From Deltaproteobacteria bacterium (GTDB lineage Bacteria; Desulfobacterota; GWC2-55-46; UBA9637), in contig JACRNJ010000021.1 of the NCBI GenBank assembly GCA_016219285.1, forward strand, positions 1-42,040: 42,040 bases of DNA, read 5' to 3'. Every line of letters begins with the position of its first letter. Positions within the stretch are counted from its first letter, which is position 1. Positions 1 through 9,182 of this stretch are shown here, piece after piece. Under the pieces are notes generated by a model. The model searched no databases. It saw only the letters and a program-made list of their open reading frames with translations, and was not told the DNA's origin. A program made the translations under genes and the position numbers.

Positions 1-912
1 GCCTCTGTGTCAGAGGAGTTAAGCGCATCATCCGTTCAGATAGCAAAGGGCGCAGAATCTCAGACACAGAAGGCATCTCAGGTTGCGACAGCATCTACAG
101 AGATGAGCGCCACAATAGTAGAAATCGCCAGGAGCACATCTGACGCGGCAAATGCGGCAAGGAATGCGAGCAAATCGGCAAATGGCGGGGGTGAGCTTGT
201 CCGGAAAACAGTAGATGGGATGGACAGCATAGCAAGAAGCGTCAAGGGGTCGGCAGGGGTCATATCAGGGCTTGGCGAGAGGTCAAATGAAATAGGCAAG
301 ATTATAAAGGTAATAGACGACATAGCGGACCAGACCAATCTATTGGCATTAAATGCTGCAATCGAGGCGGCGAGGGCAGGTGAGCAAGGGAGGGGTTTTG
401 CCGTAGTGGCGGATGAGGTGAGGAAGCTGGCGGAGAGGACAACAAAGGCTACAAAGGAGATTGGGGACATGATAGAGGGGATACAGGAAGATACGAAGAT
501 GGCGGTTACGGCAATGGAGACAGGGACAAAAGAGGTTGAGAAAGGGGTTATTCTCGCAAAAGAGGCAGGGGAGGCATTAAAGGAGATAGTTGGGAATGTT
601 GATAAGGTTACTGAGATGGTGCAGCAGATTGCGACAGCATCAGATGAACAGTCAACAGCATCAGACCAAATCAGCGCAGACATAGAGACAGTGGCAGGTG
701 TGACAAAGGAAGCAGAAAGCGGGGCGGAGCAGATAGCGGATGCGGCGCATAATTTATCAAGCCTTGCGTCAGAATTGCAGACCATGGTTGCAAGATTTAA
801 GGTAGGTGAAGAGAAACATGAATTGGGGGCTATGGGCTGGGAAATAGAAATGCAGGGAGGAGCAAGTTTAAAAGGAGCGGGGAGTAGTTTGAAAAGTTTG
901 CCGGGGGCGTAA
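1..912 (+). CDS. Methyl-accepting chemotaxis protein, C-terminal part (5' end outside window)
   Basis: The reading frame is open from the first base of the window, so this is the 3' portion of a chemoreceptor gene; the sensor domain, membrane segments and HAMP lie upstream. What remains is the cytoplasmic coiled-coil signalling domain that controls CheA through CheW. The hairpin-tip motif ([19 protein letters not shown]) and the following [16 protein letters not shown], both family signatures, are intact. The tail ends without an NWETF-type CheR-binding pentapeptide. The next gene is another MCP about 100 bp downstream, and a 65-bp stretch of the tip region (337-401) is identical at DNA level to that neighbour, pointing to recent duplication or gene conversion. 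The ligand cannot be inferred. The family call is certain. Confidence 0.95.
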   Translation, partial: ASVSEELSASSVQIAKGAESQTQKASQVATASTEMSATIVEIARSTSDAANAARNASKSANGGGELVRKTVDGMDSIARSVKGSAGVISGLGERSNEIGKIIKVIDDIADQTNLLALNAAIEAARAGEQGRGFAVVADEVRKLAERTTKATKEIGDMIEGIQEDTKMAVTAMETGTKEVEKGVILAKEAGEALKEIVGNVDKVTEMVQQIATASDEQSTASDQISADIETVAGVTKEAESGAEQIADAAHNLSSLASELQTMVARFKVGEEKHELGAMGWEIEMQGGASLKGAGSSLKSLPGA

Positions 913-1015
913 CAATGAGCGTCCTGCATCCAGGAGCCGCAAGCAGGAGTTTGCATCTGTCCACTATCAAAAAGGGAAGGGTTAATGAACATGGAATGAG
1001 CAGGGAGGGGTTATT

Positions 1016-3157
1016 ATGATACTAATACAGAAATTATTAAGGAGTTTAAGCATCAGGAGGACGCTCTATCTTGTGATGCTTGGAGCAGGGGTTTTTATTT
1101 TATTTCTGAATATTGTCATAATTATTATCCTATACAGCAGCACTAAAGAAGCAAGCCGTATGACTATGGCTAATGAACTCTCCGATTACATAATTCAAGC
1201 GGCAGGCATAGAGGCCTTAGAAAGAGGGCTTACAAACACCATGCTGTCCAGTTCAGCGCCTGCTGACAGCGCGGGTTTGCAGAGGCTCAAAAACCTTCGT
1301 GAGAAAGGGGATGAGTCATTTAAAAGGGCTTATTCTGCGGCAGAGGCGCTTATCTCTTTTGACCCTTTGCATACCATGCTTCAGGATTCATTTAAAAAAG
1401 TGAAGTTAACAAGAACTGAACTTGAGAGCGCCAGGATTCGCGCAGATGCAAACCTGACAAAAGATGCAAAGGAATATAAACCCGGCGATTGGTTTAAGAC
1501 AATGACAGCATTTATAGATGCAAATGCTGATTTAAGGCTTAAGTCAATTACATCCCCTTCTGCTGTGCAGACATTCAGGGACGGCGTCAGGCTTAGCATA
1601 GAGCTAAAACAGGCGGTCTGGCTGATTAGTGAATATGCCGGCAGAGAGCGGGCAACCATAGGCGGTCTTATAGCAACAGGCATGCCTGTTGTTGATGAGC
1701 AGGTGGCAAATTTAAGGACATTCCGCGCAATTGTTGACCTTAATTTAAAGACAATCCTTAATTTTAAAGACGACCCCGATGCTGATGCAGGATTAAGGGA
1801 GGGCATAGGCAGAATGGAAGCTCTATTCCTGGGTAAATTTGAGAAGACAAGGCAGGATGTGTATGCTGCGGCATACCTTGGGAATTATCCGATTTCTGCA
1901 AAGGAGTGGATAGACAAATCTACTGAAGGAATAGATTCAATTATTGATGTGTCAACTGCCGCCAGCAAGGTGGTTAACGGACAGCTTCGGTATGAAAAAG
2001 ACAAGATTAGGAAGTATATAATAGTATATATAACAACTATTATAATACTGTCCCTGTCAGGTTTTATCCCATTTGTTGTAGTCAAGAACAAGGTTGTTGT
2101 TCCTATGCACTCCCTTATGAACACAATACTGGAAGTAAGGGATAGCGGAAACCTAACCACTGAAGTAAAAATCTATTCCAGCGATGAGATTGGACAGATA
2201 GGGGACGCCTTCAATAAGATGATAAAGAAGTTTCATGATATTACAAAAGGGATTTGTTCAGGCACAGGAGAACTTGCCTCTGCGTCTGAAGAACTCTCTG
2301 CCTCTGCAGAGCGGATTGTGAGCGGTTCAGATGAACAGAGCATCAGGGCGGCTCAGGTTGCCTCTGCAGCTGTAGAGATGAGCGCAACGATAGTAGAAAT
2401 CGCAAAGAACGCCTCATCCGCTGCCAACTCTGCAAGAGAGGCAAGCAAGGCAGCCAAAAAAGGGGGATACATAGTGGGGAGCAGTATAGCCAGCATGAAC
2501 AATATAATGAGCGCAACCCAAGAGACAGGCAAGGTAATATCCACGTTAGGCGGCCGTTCAAATGAAATCGGGAAAATAATAAAGGTGATAAACGACATAG
2601 CGGACCAGACAAATCTATTGGCATTAAATGCTGCAATCGAGGCGGCGAGGGCAGGTGAGCAAGGGAGGGGTTTTGCAGTGGTAGCGGATGAGGTGAGGAA
2701 GCTGGCAGAGAGGACAACAAAGGCGACCAAAGAAATCAGGGGGATGATAGGCGCAATACAGGACGATACAGGCAGGGCATTATCAGTGGTGGAGGGCGAG
2801 GTCAAGGCAGTGGAAGACGGGGTAAGACTTGCGGAAGATGCAGGCGCGTCATTAAATGCGATAATACAGCAGGTTGAGAATGTAACCAACATGATACAGC
2901 AAATCGCTGCGGCGGCAGAGGAGCAGTCAACAGCAGCAGACCAAATCGGCGGGGACATAGAGACAGTAGCAGGCATAACAAAAGAGGCGGCAGTCCGCGC
3001 CAAGCAAGTGAAAGAGGAGGGCAGTAAGATTGCCAGTCTTGCCTCAGTTCTGAAATCCAATGTAGAAATGTTCAGGGTATCTGAAGATGCAGAGTCAGTC
3101 CCTTCTGATGAAAAAATGGTAATTAGACAAAGAAGGGAGCTTATGGCAGCAAATTAA
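1016..3157 (+). CDS. Methyl-accepting chemotaxis protein with NIT-like periplasmic sensor
   Basis: A 713-residue transmembrane chemoreceptor. The ATG follows a strong ribosome site (AGGGAGGGG, 1002-1010). Membrane segments are near residues 17-41 and 333-356, so about 290 residues face the periplasm. That region is predicted helical and has two spaced motifs, EALERGL (about 66-72) and [11 protein letters not shown] (207-217). These resemble the ERG/GRERA motifs of nitrate/nitrite-sensing (NIT, PF08376) domains; this match is by eye and tentative. HAMP follows (about 357-408), then the signalling domain with the canonical tip (about 515-575). No C-terminal CheR pentapeptide is present. It sits between another MCP and a c-di-GMP enzyme, suggesting a locus linking taxis with c-di-GMP. 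The ligand is unknown; nitrate or another small anion is a guess. Confidence 0.93.
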   Translation: MILIQKLLRSLSIRRTLYLVMLGAGVFILFLNIVIIIILYSSTKEASRMTMANELSDYIIQAAGIEALERGLTNTMLSSSAPADSAGLQRLKNLREKGDESFKRAYSAAEALISFDPLHTMLQDSFKKVKLTRTELESARIRADANLTKDAKEYKPGDWFKTMTAFIDANADLRLKSITSPSAVQTFRDGVRLSIELKQAVWLISEYAGRERATIGGLIATGMPVVDEQVANLRTFRAIVDLNLKTILNFKDDPDADAGLREGIGRMEALFLGKFEKTRQDVYAAAYLGNYPISAKEWIDKSTEGIDSIIDVSTAASKVVNGQLRYEKDKIRKYIIVYITTIIILSLSGFIPFVVVKNKVVVPMHSLMNTILEVRDSGNLTTEVKIYSSDEIGQIGDAFNKMIKKFHDITKGICSGTGELASASEELSASAERIVSGSDEQSIRAAQVASAAVEMSATIVEIAKNASSAANSAREASKAAKKGGYIVGSSIASMNNIMSATQETGKVISTLGGRSNEIGKIIKVINDIADQTNLLALNAAIEAARAGEQGRGFAVVADEVRKLAERTTKATKEIRGMIGAIQDDTGRALSVVEGEVKAVEDGVRLAEDAGASLNAIIQQVENVTNMIQQIAAAAEEQSTAADQIGGDIETVAGITKEAAVRAKQVKEEGSKIASLASVLKSNVEMFRVSEDAESVPSDEKMVIRQRRELMAAN

Positions 3158-3176
3158 TATGAGTTAGGGAGTTAAG

Positions 3177-5723
3177 GTGAAAGGCATAAAATCCTTTATA
3201 TTTACTGTTGCGCTGGTGGTTGTGCCGATTGTATCCGCAGGGATTTATTTTTTCACCTCCTATCTCTACGAAAAGAGCGTGGTGGAATATGCAATGGAAA
3301 CCTCTCATGCAATATCTGACCAGACCGTTAACTCAATGTATCAGGTTATGAAGAGGGGGTGGACAAGGAAAGAGGTTGAAGAATTCTTGAGCGCAACAGG
3401 CAGGGCATTTTCAAAGACCAATTACAGTGTGGATATATACAGGGGTGAAATAGTAGAGAAATTATATGGAAAGATAGAGCAGAAGGAGATGGACAGGCAT
3501 GTAAAAGAGGCCTTCAACACAGGGAAAGAGATAAACTTAAACTCCGAAAATCTTGTCAGATTTATCTATCCGCTAAAGGCAAGCGGAGAATGTTTTGTCT
3601 GCCACAAGACAATGGGGGGCGAGGTGCTCGGCGTTCTTGATTTGAGGCAGGATATAAGCGCAGTTATCCATGAGGTAAAAAACAGGCGCCTCCTCCTTTT
3701 TATTCTGGTTATGCCGTTCCCAATATTGGGCGCTCTTCTTGCCGCCAATTTTATTATAAGGAGAATAAATGTCCCTCTGGAAGGTTTGCATCAAAAGGCC
3801 GGCAGTATTGTGAAGATTAAAGCTCCTGACAGCATTGGACTTGAAACTATTGATTTCGGTTTTAATGAGAGCGGCAAAATATTCAGCCAAACCAAGCGGC
3901 TCACTGATAAGATAAAGGAGGTGTCTGTTGACAGGGATATCCTTGAGTTTGAGATAAAACTCCTAGAGAAGTTTATAGTTATATCTGATGTGATAAGTGA
4001 CTGGAAAGAGCATATTAAAACCATCCTGAAAGAGCTAAACAATATTATTGAGGTCTACAGCATATGCTCTGTTTTCCATGAGGGGGGTGAAAGGTATACC
4101 GTGGAGGTATTTTGGACCGGCAACCCTTCTGCTGTCACAAGCGATGCCATTAAAAATATAATAAGAAACAAGATAAAAGATAATCCTTGCTTTAATGGCG
4201 TGGAAAGCGGCAGCATTAACATAATTGAAAATATTGCGGACCCGTCTCTGCGCCTTGAGGAAGTGTCGGAAGACATTATGCGGCTTCAGACAAAACACAT
4301 CTTTCTTGAAGGTCCCAGGATAGGCGGGATAATGGGGCTCCTCATTCAGATAAACAGCTCAAAGGACCCGGCCGGCCTGCTTGTTATAGACAGCATCCTA
4401 ACAACACTTTTAAATGTTGCAGGCTCGGTAAAGGCTATATACAGGCACACAGAGGAACTGGAATACTATGCCACAAGGGACCCCCTGACCCATCTTTACA
4501 ACCAGAGGGTCTTCTGGGAACTCCTGCATTATGAGGCAGGGAGGGCGGAGAGGTATAATCATAAATTCTCCCTCCTTGTAATCGACATTGATAATTTTAA
4601 GACATTGAATGATGTGCATGGACATTCCTTTGGAGATAAATTTCTTCAGGAATATGCCGGTGTCTTGAGAAAGGCTATGAGGGATGAGGATATATTTGCC
4701 AGATACGGCGGAGATGAGTTTGTTGCAATCCTACCTGAAGCAGACAGAGAGCAGGCGTATCTTGTGGCAGAGAGGGTCAGAGAGTATACATCGGGTTTTT
4801 CTATGCTTGCGCCTGACGGGAAACTGGTTCATGTTACTGTTTCTGCAGGCGCTGCCGTATTTCCTGATAATGCGGAGGATATAAAAGACCTCTTTCCCAT
4901 TGCTGACAATATGATGTACAGGGCAAAGGCGCAGAGGGGCAACAGGGTAGAGCTTCCAACAGATGAGGATATTGCTGATACATTCAAAAAGATTGGAGAA
5001 AAATCTATTATTATAATGAATGCTGTTGAGAAAAATAATATAGTGCCAAATTTCCAGCCTGTGATGAATATTTTCACAGGCAGGATAGAGGCAAACGAAG
5101 TCCTTATGAGGATCCCTCTGCAAGATGAGACTTTAATGGATGCCAGGGAATTTATAGAAATGGCTGAAAACATGGGTGTTATTAACAAATTAGATTATAT
5201 GCTTATGGAAAAGACTTTTGGAATAGTGAAGAAGACAAACTATCAGGGAAGCGTTTTTATAAACCTGTCTCCAAAGATATTAATAGCGAGCGAGTTTATG
5301 CCGACTGTTAACAGATTGACAAGAGACTATGGAATAGATGCAGAGAGGATTGTGTTTGAGATAACAGAAAGGGATACAATAAAGAATATAAGCCATGTTG
5401 AGAAATTTGTCATGGAGCTTAAACTGCAGGGCTTTAAATTTGCGATGGATGACTTTGGTTCAGGTTTTTCATCGTTTCAATATATAAAGAGGTTTTCAAT
5501 AGATTTTGTAAAATTAGACGGCGAATTCATAAGAGGTATGAATAAGAACAGTATGGACAGGGCAATTGTCTTAAGCATGGTCGCCCTTGCAAAAGAATTA
5601 GGCATAAAAACGATTGCGGAATTTGTTGAAGATGAAGAGATTTTAAGAACGATTAAAGAAACAGGGATTGATTACGGGCAGGGTTATTATATTGGAAGAC
5701 CGTCATCAGATATAACTTGTTAA
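3177..5723 (+). CDS. Membrane GGDEF-EAL protein with CxxCH (heme-type) periplasmic sensor
   Basis: An 848-residue bifunctional c-di-GMP protein starting at GTG, with AGGGAG a few bases upstream. Membrane segments near residues 5-27 and 171-194 flank a periplasmic domain that ends with CFVCH (139-143), the c-type heme attachment motif seen in DUF3365/Tll0287-like sensors. A GAF-like region (about 255-425) follows. The diguanylate cyclase domain has intact GGDEF (511-515) and an RxxD inhibitory site (RDED, 502-505) at the right spacing. The phosphodiesterase domain has EVL in place of EAL (641-643), NLSP, FEITERD, DDFGSGFSS (758-766), KLD and QG (835-836), so both active sites look competent. 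A redox- or gas-responsive switch between synthesis and breakdown is an inference; a structural zinc or heme role for CxxCH is not proven. It follows two MCPs at a 19-bp gap. Confidence 0.92.
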   Translation: MKGIKSFIFTVALVVVPIVSAGIYFFTSYLYEKSVVEYAMETSHAISDQTVNSMYQVMKRGWTRKEVEEFLSATGRAFSKTNYSVDIYRGEIVEKLYGKIEQKEMDRHVKEAFNTGKEINLNSENLVRFIYPLKASGECFVCHKTMGGEVLGVLDLRQDISAVIHEVKNRRLLLFILVMPFPILGALLAANFIIRRINVPLEGLHQKAGSIVKIKAPDSIGLETIDFGFNESGKIFSQTKRLTDKIKEVSVDRDILEFEIKLLEKFIVISDVISDWKEHIKTILKELNNIIEVYSICSVFHEGGERYTVEVFWTGNPSAVTSDAIKNIIRNKIKDNPCFNGVESGSINIIENIADPSLRLEEVSEDIMRLQTKHIFLEGPRIGGIMGLLIQINSSKDPAGLLVIDSILTTLLNVAGSVKAIYRHTEELEYYATRDPLTHLYNQRVFWELLHYEAGRAERYNHKFSLLVIDIDNFKTLNDVHGHSFGDKFLQEYAGVLRKAMRDEDIFARYGGDEFVAILPEADREQAYLVAERVREYTSGFSMLAPDGKLVHVTVSAGAAVFPDNAEDIKDLFPIADNMMYRAKAQRGNRVELPTDEDIADTFKKIGEKSIIIMNAVEKNNIVPNFQPVMNIFTGRIEANEVLMRIPLQDETLMDAREFIEMAENMGVINKLDYMLMEKTFGIVKKTNYQGSVFINLSPKILIASEFMPTVNRLTRDYGIDAERIVFEITERDTIKNISHVEKFVMELKLQGFKFAMDDFGSGFSSFQYIKRFSIDFVKLDGEFIRGMNKNSMDRAIVLSMVALAKELGIKTIAEFVEDEEILRTIKETGIDYGQGYYIGRPSSDITC

Positions 5724-5736
5724 ACCGGCGGCAAAT

Positions 5737-5758
5737 AGGCAAGGTTTTTTTCTTGCCT
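5737..5758. terminator. Hairpin between convergent genes, likely bidirectional terminator
   Basis: The inverted repeat AGGCAAG / CTTGCCT flanks a loop of G plus seven T. It lies in the 51-bp gap between the GGDEF-EAL gene and the convergent kinase gene. The T-run is in the loop rather than after the stem, so termination strength is uncertain. Confidence 0.45.
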
Positions 5759-5774
5759 GTTCGGGGAATAGAGG

Positions 5775-8117
5775 TCATGGCTTTTTTAAGACTTCCTCCA
5801 TCTTGGACAAAAGCTCGGTTACCCTGTACGGCTTTTGTATGAAATCCCTTGCCAGATTATTCTTAATCAAGTCCCTGACAATAAAGTCTTCCGCATACCC
5901 GGATGAAAGGATGATTTTTGCATCCGGATTTATTTTATGAATGGCTTCACTAGCCTCCCTCCCGGCCATATTGGGCATCACCATATCCATGATTATCAGA
6001 TATATGTCTGAACCTTTTTTCATGTAGATTTCAATGGCCTCTTCGCCGTTTTTGGCAAGATATACCTTGTAGCCTGCATGCTCCAGGATGTCTTTGCCCA
6101 ATTCCCTTAGAACGGGCTCATCATCAACAAGTAGTATGGTTTTTTCTTGTCCCATTTGTTTTACCTCCTCTTGTTCGGCAGCATGAAATTGTTTTTCCAT
6201 CCCCAACGTTACAGGGAGATAAACCTTAAAACTGCTGCCCATGCCCCTTTCTGAATAGACAGCGATATGCCCCTTGTGAGATTTGACTATGCCGTATGAC
6301 ATTGCAAGCCCCAGCCCGGTGCCCTTGCCAATATCTTTGGTTGTGAAAAAGGGCTCAAATAACCTGTCCTGCACCTCTTTAGTCATTCCCGAGCCTGTAT
6401 CTGTCACAACAACACAGACATATTTTCCCGGCGGTATGTTTAAACCAAGATAAACCACGTCCCCATTCTTCTCCACCAACATGCTTCTTATAAAAAGGGC
6501 GCCTCCCCCCGGCATGGCATCTCTGGCATTTACACACAGGTTTAAGAACACCTGATATATTTGATTGCCGTCCCCTTCTACAAGTGGAAGATTTTGCTCG
6601 AGTTTTTCTGTGATTTCTATCGCGCGGTCAAATGTTTCCCTGCAAAACGATACGAGCTCAGAGAGTGTCAAATTGATGTCAATGGGTTCAAACCTGTATT
6701 TCCCCTTGCGGGCAAAGCCCAGTAACTGATGGACAAGTTTCGCGCCCCTATATCCCTGCTGCTCTACCATATCAACGTATTTAAACAGCTTATCATCTTT
6801 AGAAATCTTTGTTTTTAATAACGACGCTGCGCCTATAACCCCTGTGAGAATGTTGTTGAAGTCATGCGATATCCCGCCTGCCAGAGTTCCTATTGTCTCC
6901 AGTTTCTGCACCTGCAAAAGCTTATTCTCAAGCCTCTTCTTATCTGTAACATCCCGCATGATTGCCAGAAAATTGGAAAGTTTCCCATGTTTGTCGTGGA
7001 CAGGGGTAATAGATACCTCGCATACAAATTCTGCTCCGTTCTTAATCTTAATCGGCGTCTCTCCGGACCATGCGCTGCCGGTATTAAGCGTATCCTTCCA
7101 CAGATTTTTGTAAAATTCCGGAGGCTGCGCTCCTGACTTTAATATAACAGGTTTCTTATCCAGAAGGTCTTCAAGGCTATAGCCTGTTGTTTCCTCAAAT
7201 GTCTTGTTTGTATATATGAATTTGCCCGTTCGGTCTGTCATAAATATCATATCATTGGCTTTGTCCACTGCATTTGTGAGGGTCAGTATCTGCATATCCC
7301 TGTCTTGAATCGTTCTTATCATTCTGCAAAATTCTCTGGCAAGTACCCCAATCTCATCATGGGAGCTGCTCTTGCAGGCGTATTCAACTGCGCTGTAATC
7401 TCCTTTTGCAACCCGAGATGCCGTTATAGTTAATGCCTTAAGCGGCTTTGTGAACCGTTTTAATGCAAATACGCTTGCAATGCAGCCGATTATAAGAAAA
7501 CCTGTTGAGATTCCGAATGCCCAAACAACGAGGTTTAATTTCCCCTTTTGCAGCTCATATCCATCAATTCTTACCTCCAGGACTCCAATCATGATATTTG
7601 TTTTAGGCGCATCTGTTATGATAGCCGCTTCGCCGCCTGGGAGAAAAGCTGTAACAGGGGCGTAAAAATCATAATGAGGCCTGCTTATATCCCCTTTAAA
7701 AGGCGATTTATCCAAGAATAGAGTCATAGATTCTTTAACCTTTCTAATCGCTATTGCGACATATTTTGCAGGATAGTTTTTTCCATACAGATTGTCTGGT
7801 TTTATGGATAATACAAGCCCATCCGTATCATAAAAAGCAGCCTCCGATACCCCTGGTTCTTGCATTATATATTGTAATAAACTATCCATCAGTTCCTTGT
7901 TTTTGCTGTAAACTGCCAACTCTCCTGCTAAAGCCATGCTCCTTGTTATGGAACTCCCCCTGCTGAGCAGATTCTTCTCCGCCGAATCCATGCCCTGATG
8001 TATCAGTATATAGGAGAGTGTCCCTGCTGTTGCAGTAAGGAGCGCTATAACAACAAACAGAACCTTTGAGTAAAATGATGAGGCAATAAAATCAAAGAGC
8101 TTTTTTATATTTTTCAC
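5775..8117 (-). CDS. Hybrid sensor histidine kinase with C-terminal receiver domain
   Basis: A 780-residue membrane kinase starting at GTG, with AGGGGG upstream; the GTGA overlaps the stop of the preceding binding-protein gene, so the two are translationally coupled. Layout: membrane segments about 18-40 and 196-218, a periplasmic domain between them, HAMP about 220-272, PAS about 277-395, and a dimerisation domain with phospho-acceptor His418 (GGISHDFNN). The ATPase domain has N-box NLCVNARDAMPGG, DTGSG and GTGLGLA. The receiver has acidic pair Asp665/666, phospho-acceptor Asp711 (MDMVMP) and Lys762. There is no DNA-binding output, so phosphate must pass to a partner outside the window. Co-transcription with a periplasmic binding protein suggests that protein presents the signal, as in TorT-TorS or LuxP-LuxQ; this is inference. 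Confidence 0.94.
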   Translation of the reverse strand: MKNIKKLFDFIASSFYSKVLFVVIALLTATAGTLSYILIHQGMDSAEKNLLSRGSSITRSMALAGELAVYSKNKELMDSLLQYIMQEPGVSEAAFYDTDGLVLSIKPDNLYGKNYPAKYVAIAIRKVKESMTLFLDKSPFKGDISRPHYDFYAPVTAFLPGGEAAIITDAPKTNIMIGVLEVRIDGYELQKGKLNLVVWAFGISTGFLIIGCIASVFALKRFTKPLKALTITASRVAKGDYSAVEYACKSSSHDEIGVLAREFCRMIRTIQDRDMQILTLTNAVDKANDMIFMTDRTGKFIYTNKTFEETTGYSLEDLLDKKPVILKSGAQPPEFYKNLWKDTLNTGSAWSGETPIKIKNGAEFVCEVSITPVHDKHGKLSNFLAIMRDVTDKKRLENKLLQVQKLETIGTLAGGISHDFNNILTGVIGAASLLKTKISKDDKLFKYVDMVEQQGYRGAKLVHQLLGFARKGKYRFEPIDINLTLSELVSFCRETFDRAIEITEKLEQNLPLVEGDGNQIYQVFLNLCVNARDAMPGGGALFIRSMLVEKNGDVVYLGLNIPPGKYVCVVVTDTGSGMTKEVQDRLFEPFFTTKDIGKGTGLGLAMSYGIVKSHKGHIAVYSERGMGSSFKVYLPVTLGMEKQFHAAEQEEVKQMGQEKTILLVDDEPVLRELGKDILEHAGYKVYLAKNGEEAIEIYMKKGSDIYLIIMDMVMPNMAGREASEAIHKINPDAKIILSSGYAEDFIVRDLIKNNLARDFIQKPYRVTELLSKMEEVLKKP

Positions 8118-9070
8118 GGCCTATACCCCCTGGCAGAGTTCATAATGTCAAAAGGTATGGAAAGTCCTAATAACTCTGTGGTGTAAAGGTTTATTTCAAG
8201 ATGTGCATTATCTGGCTCATAGAGGGGGAGGACCTGTTTACCACTTAATATGCTCAGGGCAATTTCACCTGTCTGTCTGCCAATTTGAACGGCATCAAAG
8301 GTCCATGCCATTAAAGCCCCTTTTTTAATATGCTTTGCAGCAAAACCAACCAGAGCCGTCTTATTTCTGAAACATGAAAGCAGGATATAATCTATAACAG
8401 GAGGGGTGTAAATAGAGGCATCAGGGAGCAGAAAAAATGCATCAATCTCCCTCTCTATCCACTGAATCTTGCCAATGGCGTCCGATGGACTAACGGCAGG
8501 GACATCTCTAATATTTAGTCCTAAATCAAGGGCAGCGCCCTTCAATTCCTTTATCATGTCAAGCGAAGCATCCGGATTATATACAACCCCGATATTCTTT
8601 GTGCCGGGTTTGATTTTTACAAGGGTCTTTAAGGACTTATAAAAAGATGGGAAAAGTCTTATACCTGTTGTTTTTGAAGAAATGGGGACAACGTAGGGAT
8701 TTGCCGCAAGGGTAAAAACAATGCGTGTCTGTTCAGATGCCGCCGCACTAACATGTTTCAGCGCCTCGCTCCCAACGGTTATGATGACCTTATACTCTCC
8801 CCGCCCCGCCTTTTTCAGCAAATCTTGTTCATTAGAAACTTCGGCGCTGTCAAAGAGTGCGGCCCTGTTCCCCAAAACACTCTTAATCCCTTGAACTGCC
8901 TCAGCCATCGGTTTTATCGTCATGTCCGCTAAAACCGCTGCATCAGATGAAAATGCAGGCGGGGGGGAGAGGAGAAAAAAGAAGAAGATAGATAGAGATA
9001 ATTTCAAACAATGCGAGAATTTCACAAAAGCACTGTAACTCAAGGTTGTAGTCTTGGTTGTATCAAACAT
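8114..9070 (-). CDS. ABC-type periplasmic substrate-binding protein (PF04392 type), no permease
   Basis: A secreted binding protein of about 318 residues. The frame could extend to an ATG at 9145, but that would translate an intergenic palindromic repeat (9076-9131), so I place the start at the ATG at 9070. Neither start has a clear ribosome site, and a GTG at 9025 directly before the hydrophobic segment is a third option. The signal peptide is LSLSIFFFFLLSPPPAFSS. The mature part resembles ABC_sub_bind/TrpX-like proteins: a leading AVQGIKSVLG region, TVGSEAL, the NIGVVYNPDAS hinge strand, FLLPDASIYT and a GALMAW region. No permease or ATPase gene adjoins. Its neighbours are a TonB-dependent receptor upstream and a hybrid kinase overlapping downstream, so a sensing role is more likely than classical import. 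Confidence 0.82.
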   Translation of the reverse strand: MFDTTKTTTLSYSAFVKFSHCLKLSLSIFFFFLLSPPPAFSSDAAVLADMTIKPMAEAVQGIKSVLGNRAALFDSAEVSNEQDLLKKAGRGEYKVIITVGSEALKHVSAAASEQTRIVFTLAANPYVVPISSKTTGIRLFPSFYKSLKTLVKIKPGTKNIGVVYNPDASLDMIKELKGAALDLGLNIRDVPAVSPSDAIGKIQWIEREIDAFFLLPDASIYTPPVIDYILLSCFRNKTALVGFAAKHIKKGALMAWTFDAVQIGRQTGEIALSILSGKQVLPLYEPDNAHLEINLYTTELLGLSIPFDIMNSARGYRP

Positions 9071-9075
9071 AACAG

Positions 9076-9131
9076 TGTAATTGCCCAATTTATTGGGCGT
9101 TTTTAATGCGCCGATAAATCGGCAGACTACA
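9076..9131. repeat. 57-bp palindromic intergenic repeat, copy A
   Basis: This repeat has two nested palindromes: GCCCAATTTATTGGGC and GCCGATAAATCGGC, separated by a short AT-rich spacer, with ends TGTA-TTGCC and GGCAGACTACA. Near-identical copies lie at 14496-14552 and 25362-25418 and diverged ones at 12665-12789 and 22543-22620. Here it lies between the receptor and binding-protein genes and overlaps a spurious upstream start of the latter. Confidence 0.85.
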
Positions 9132-9182
9132 AAAGGTTCACGCATCTTTGCTGATGCCTCTCCTGTTCATATTATATAACAC

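Noticed and set aside
915-1019. 34-codon reading frame between the first two MCP genes
   Set aside because: No ribosome site and no recognisable features; it ends by overlapping the MCP start and is most likely chance.
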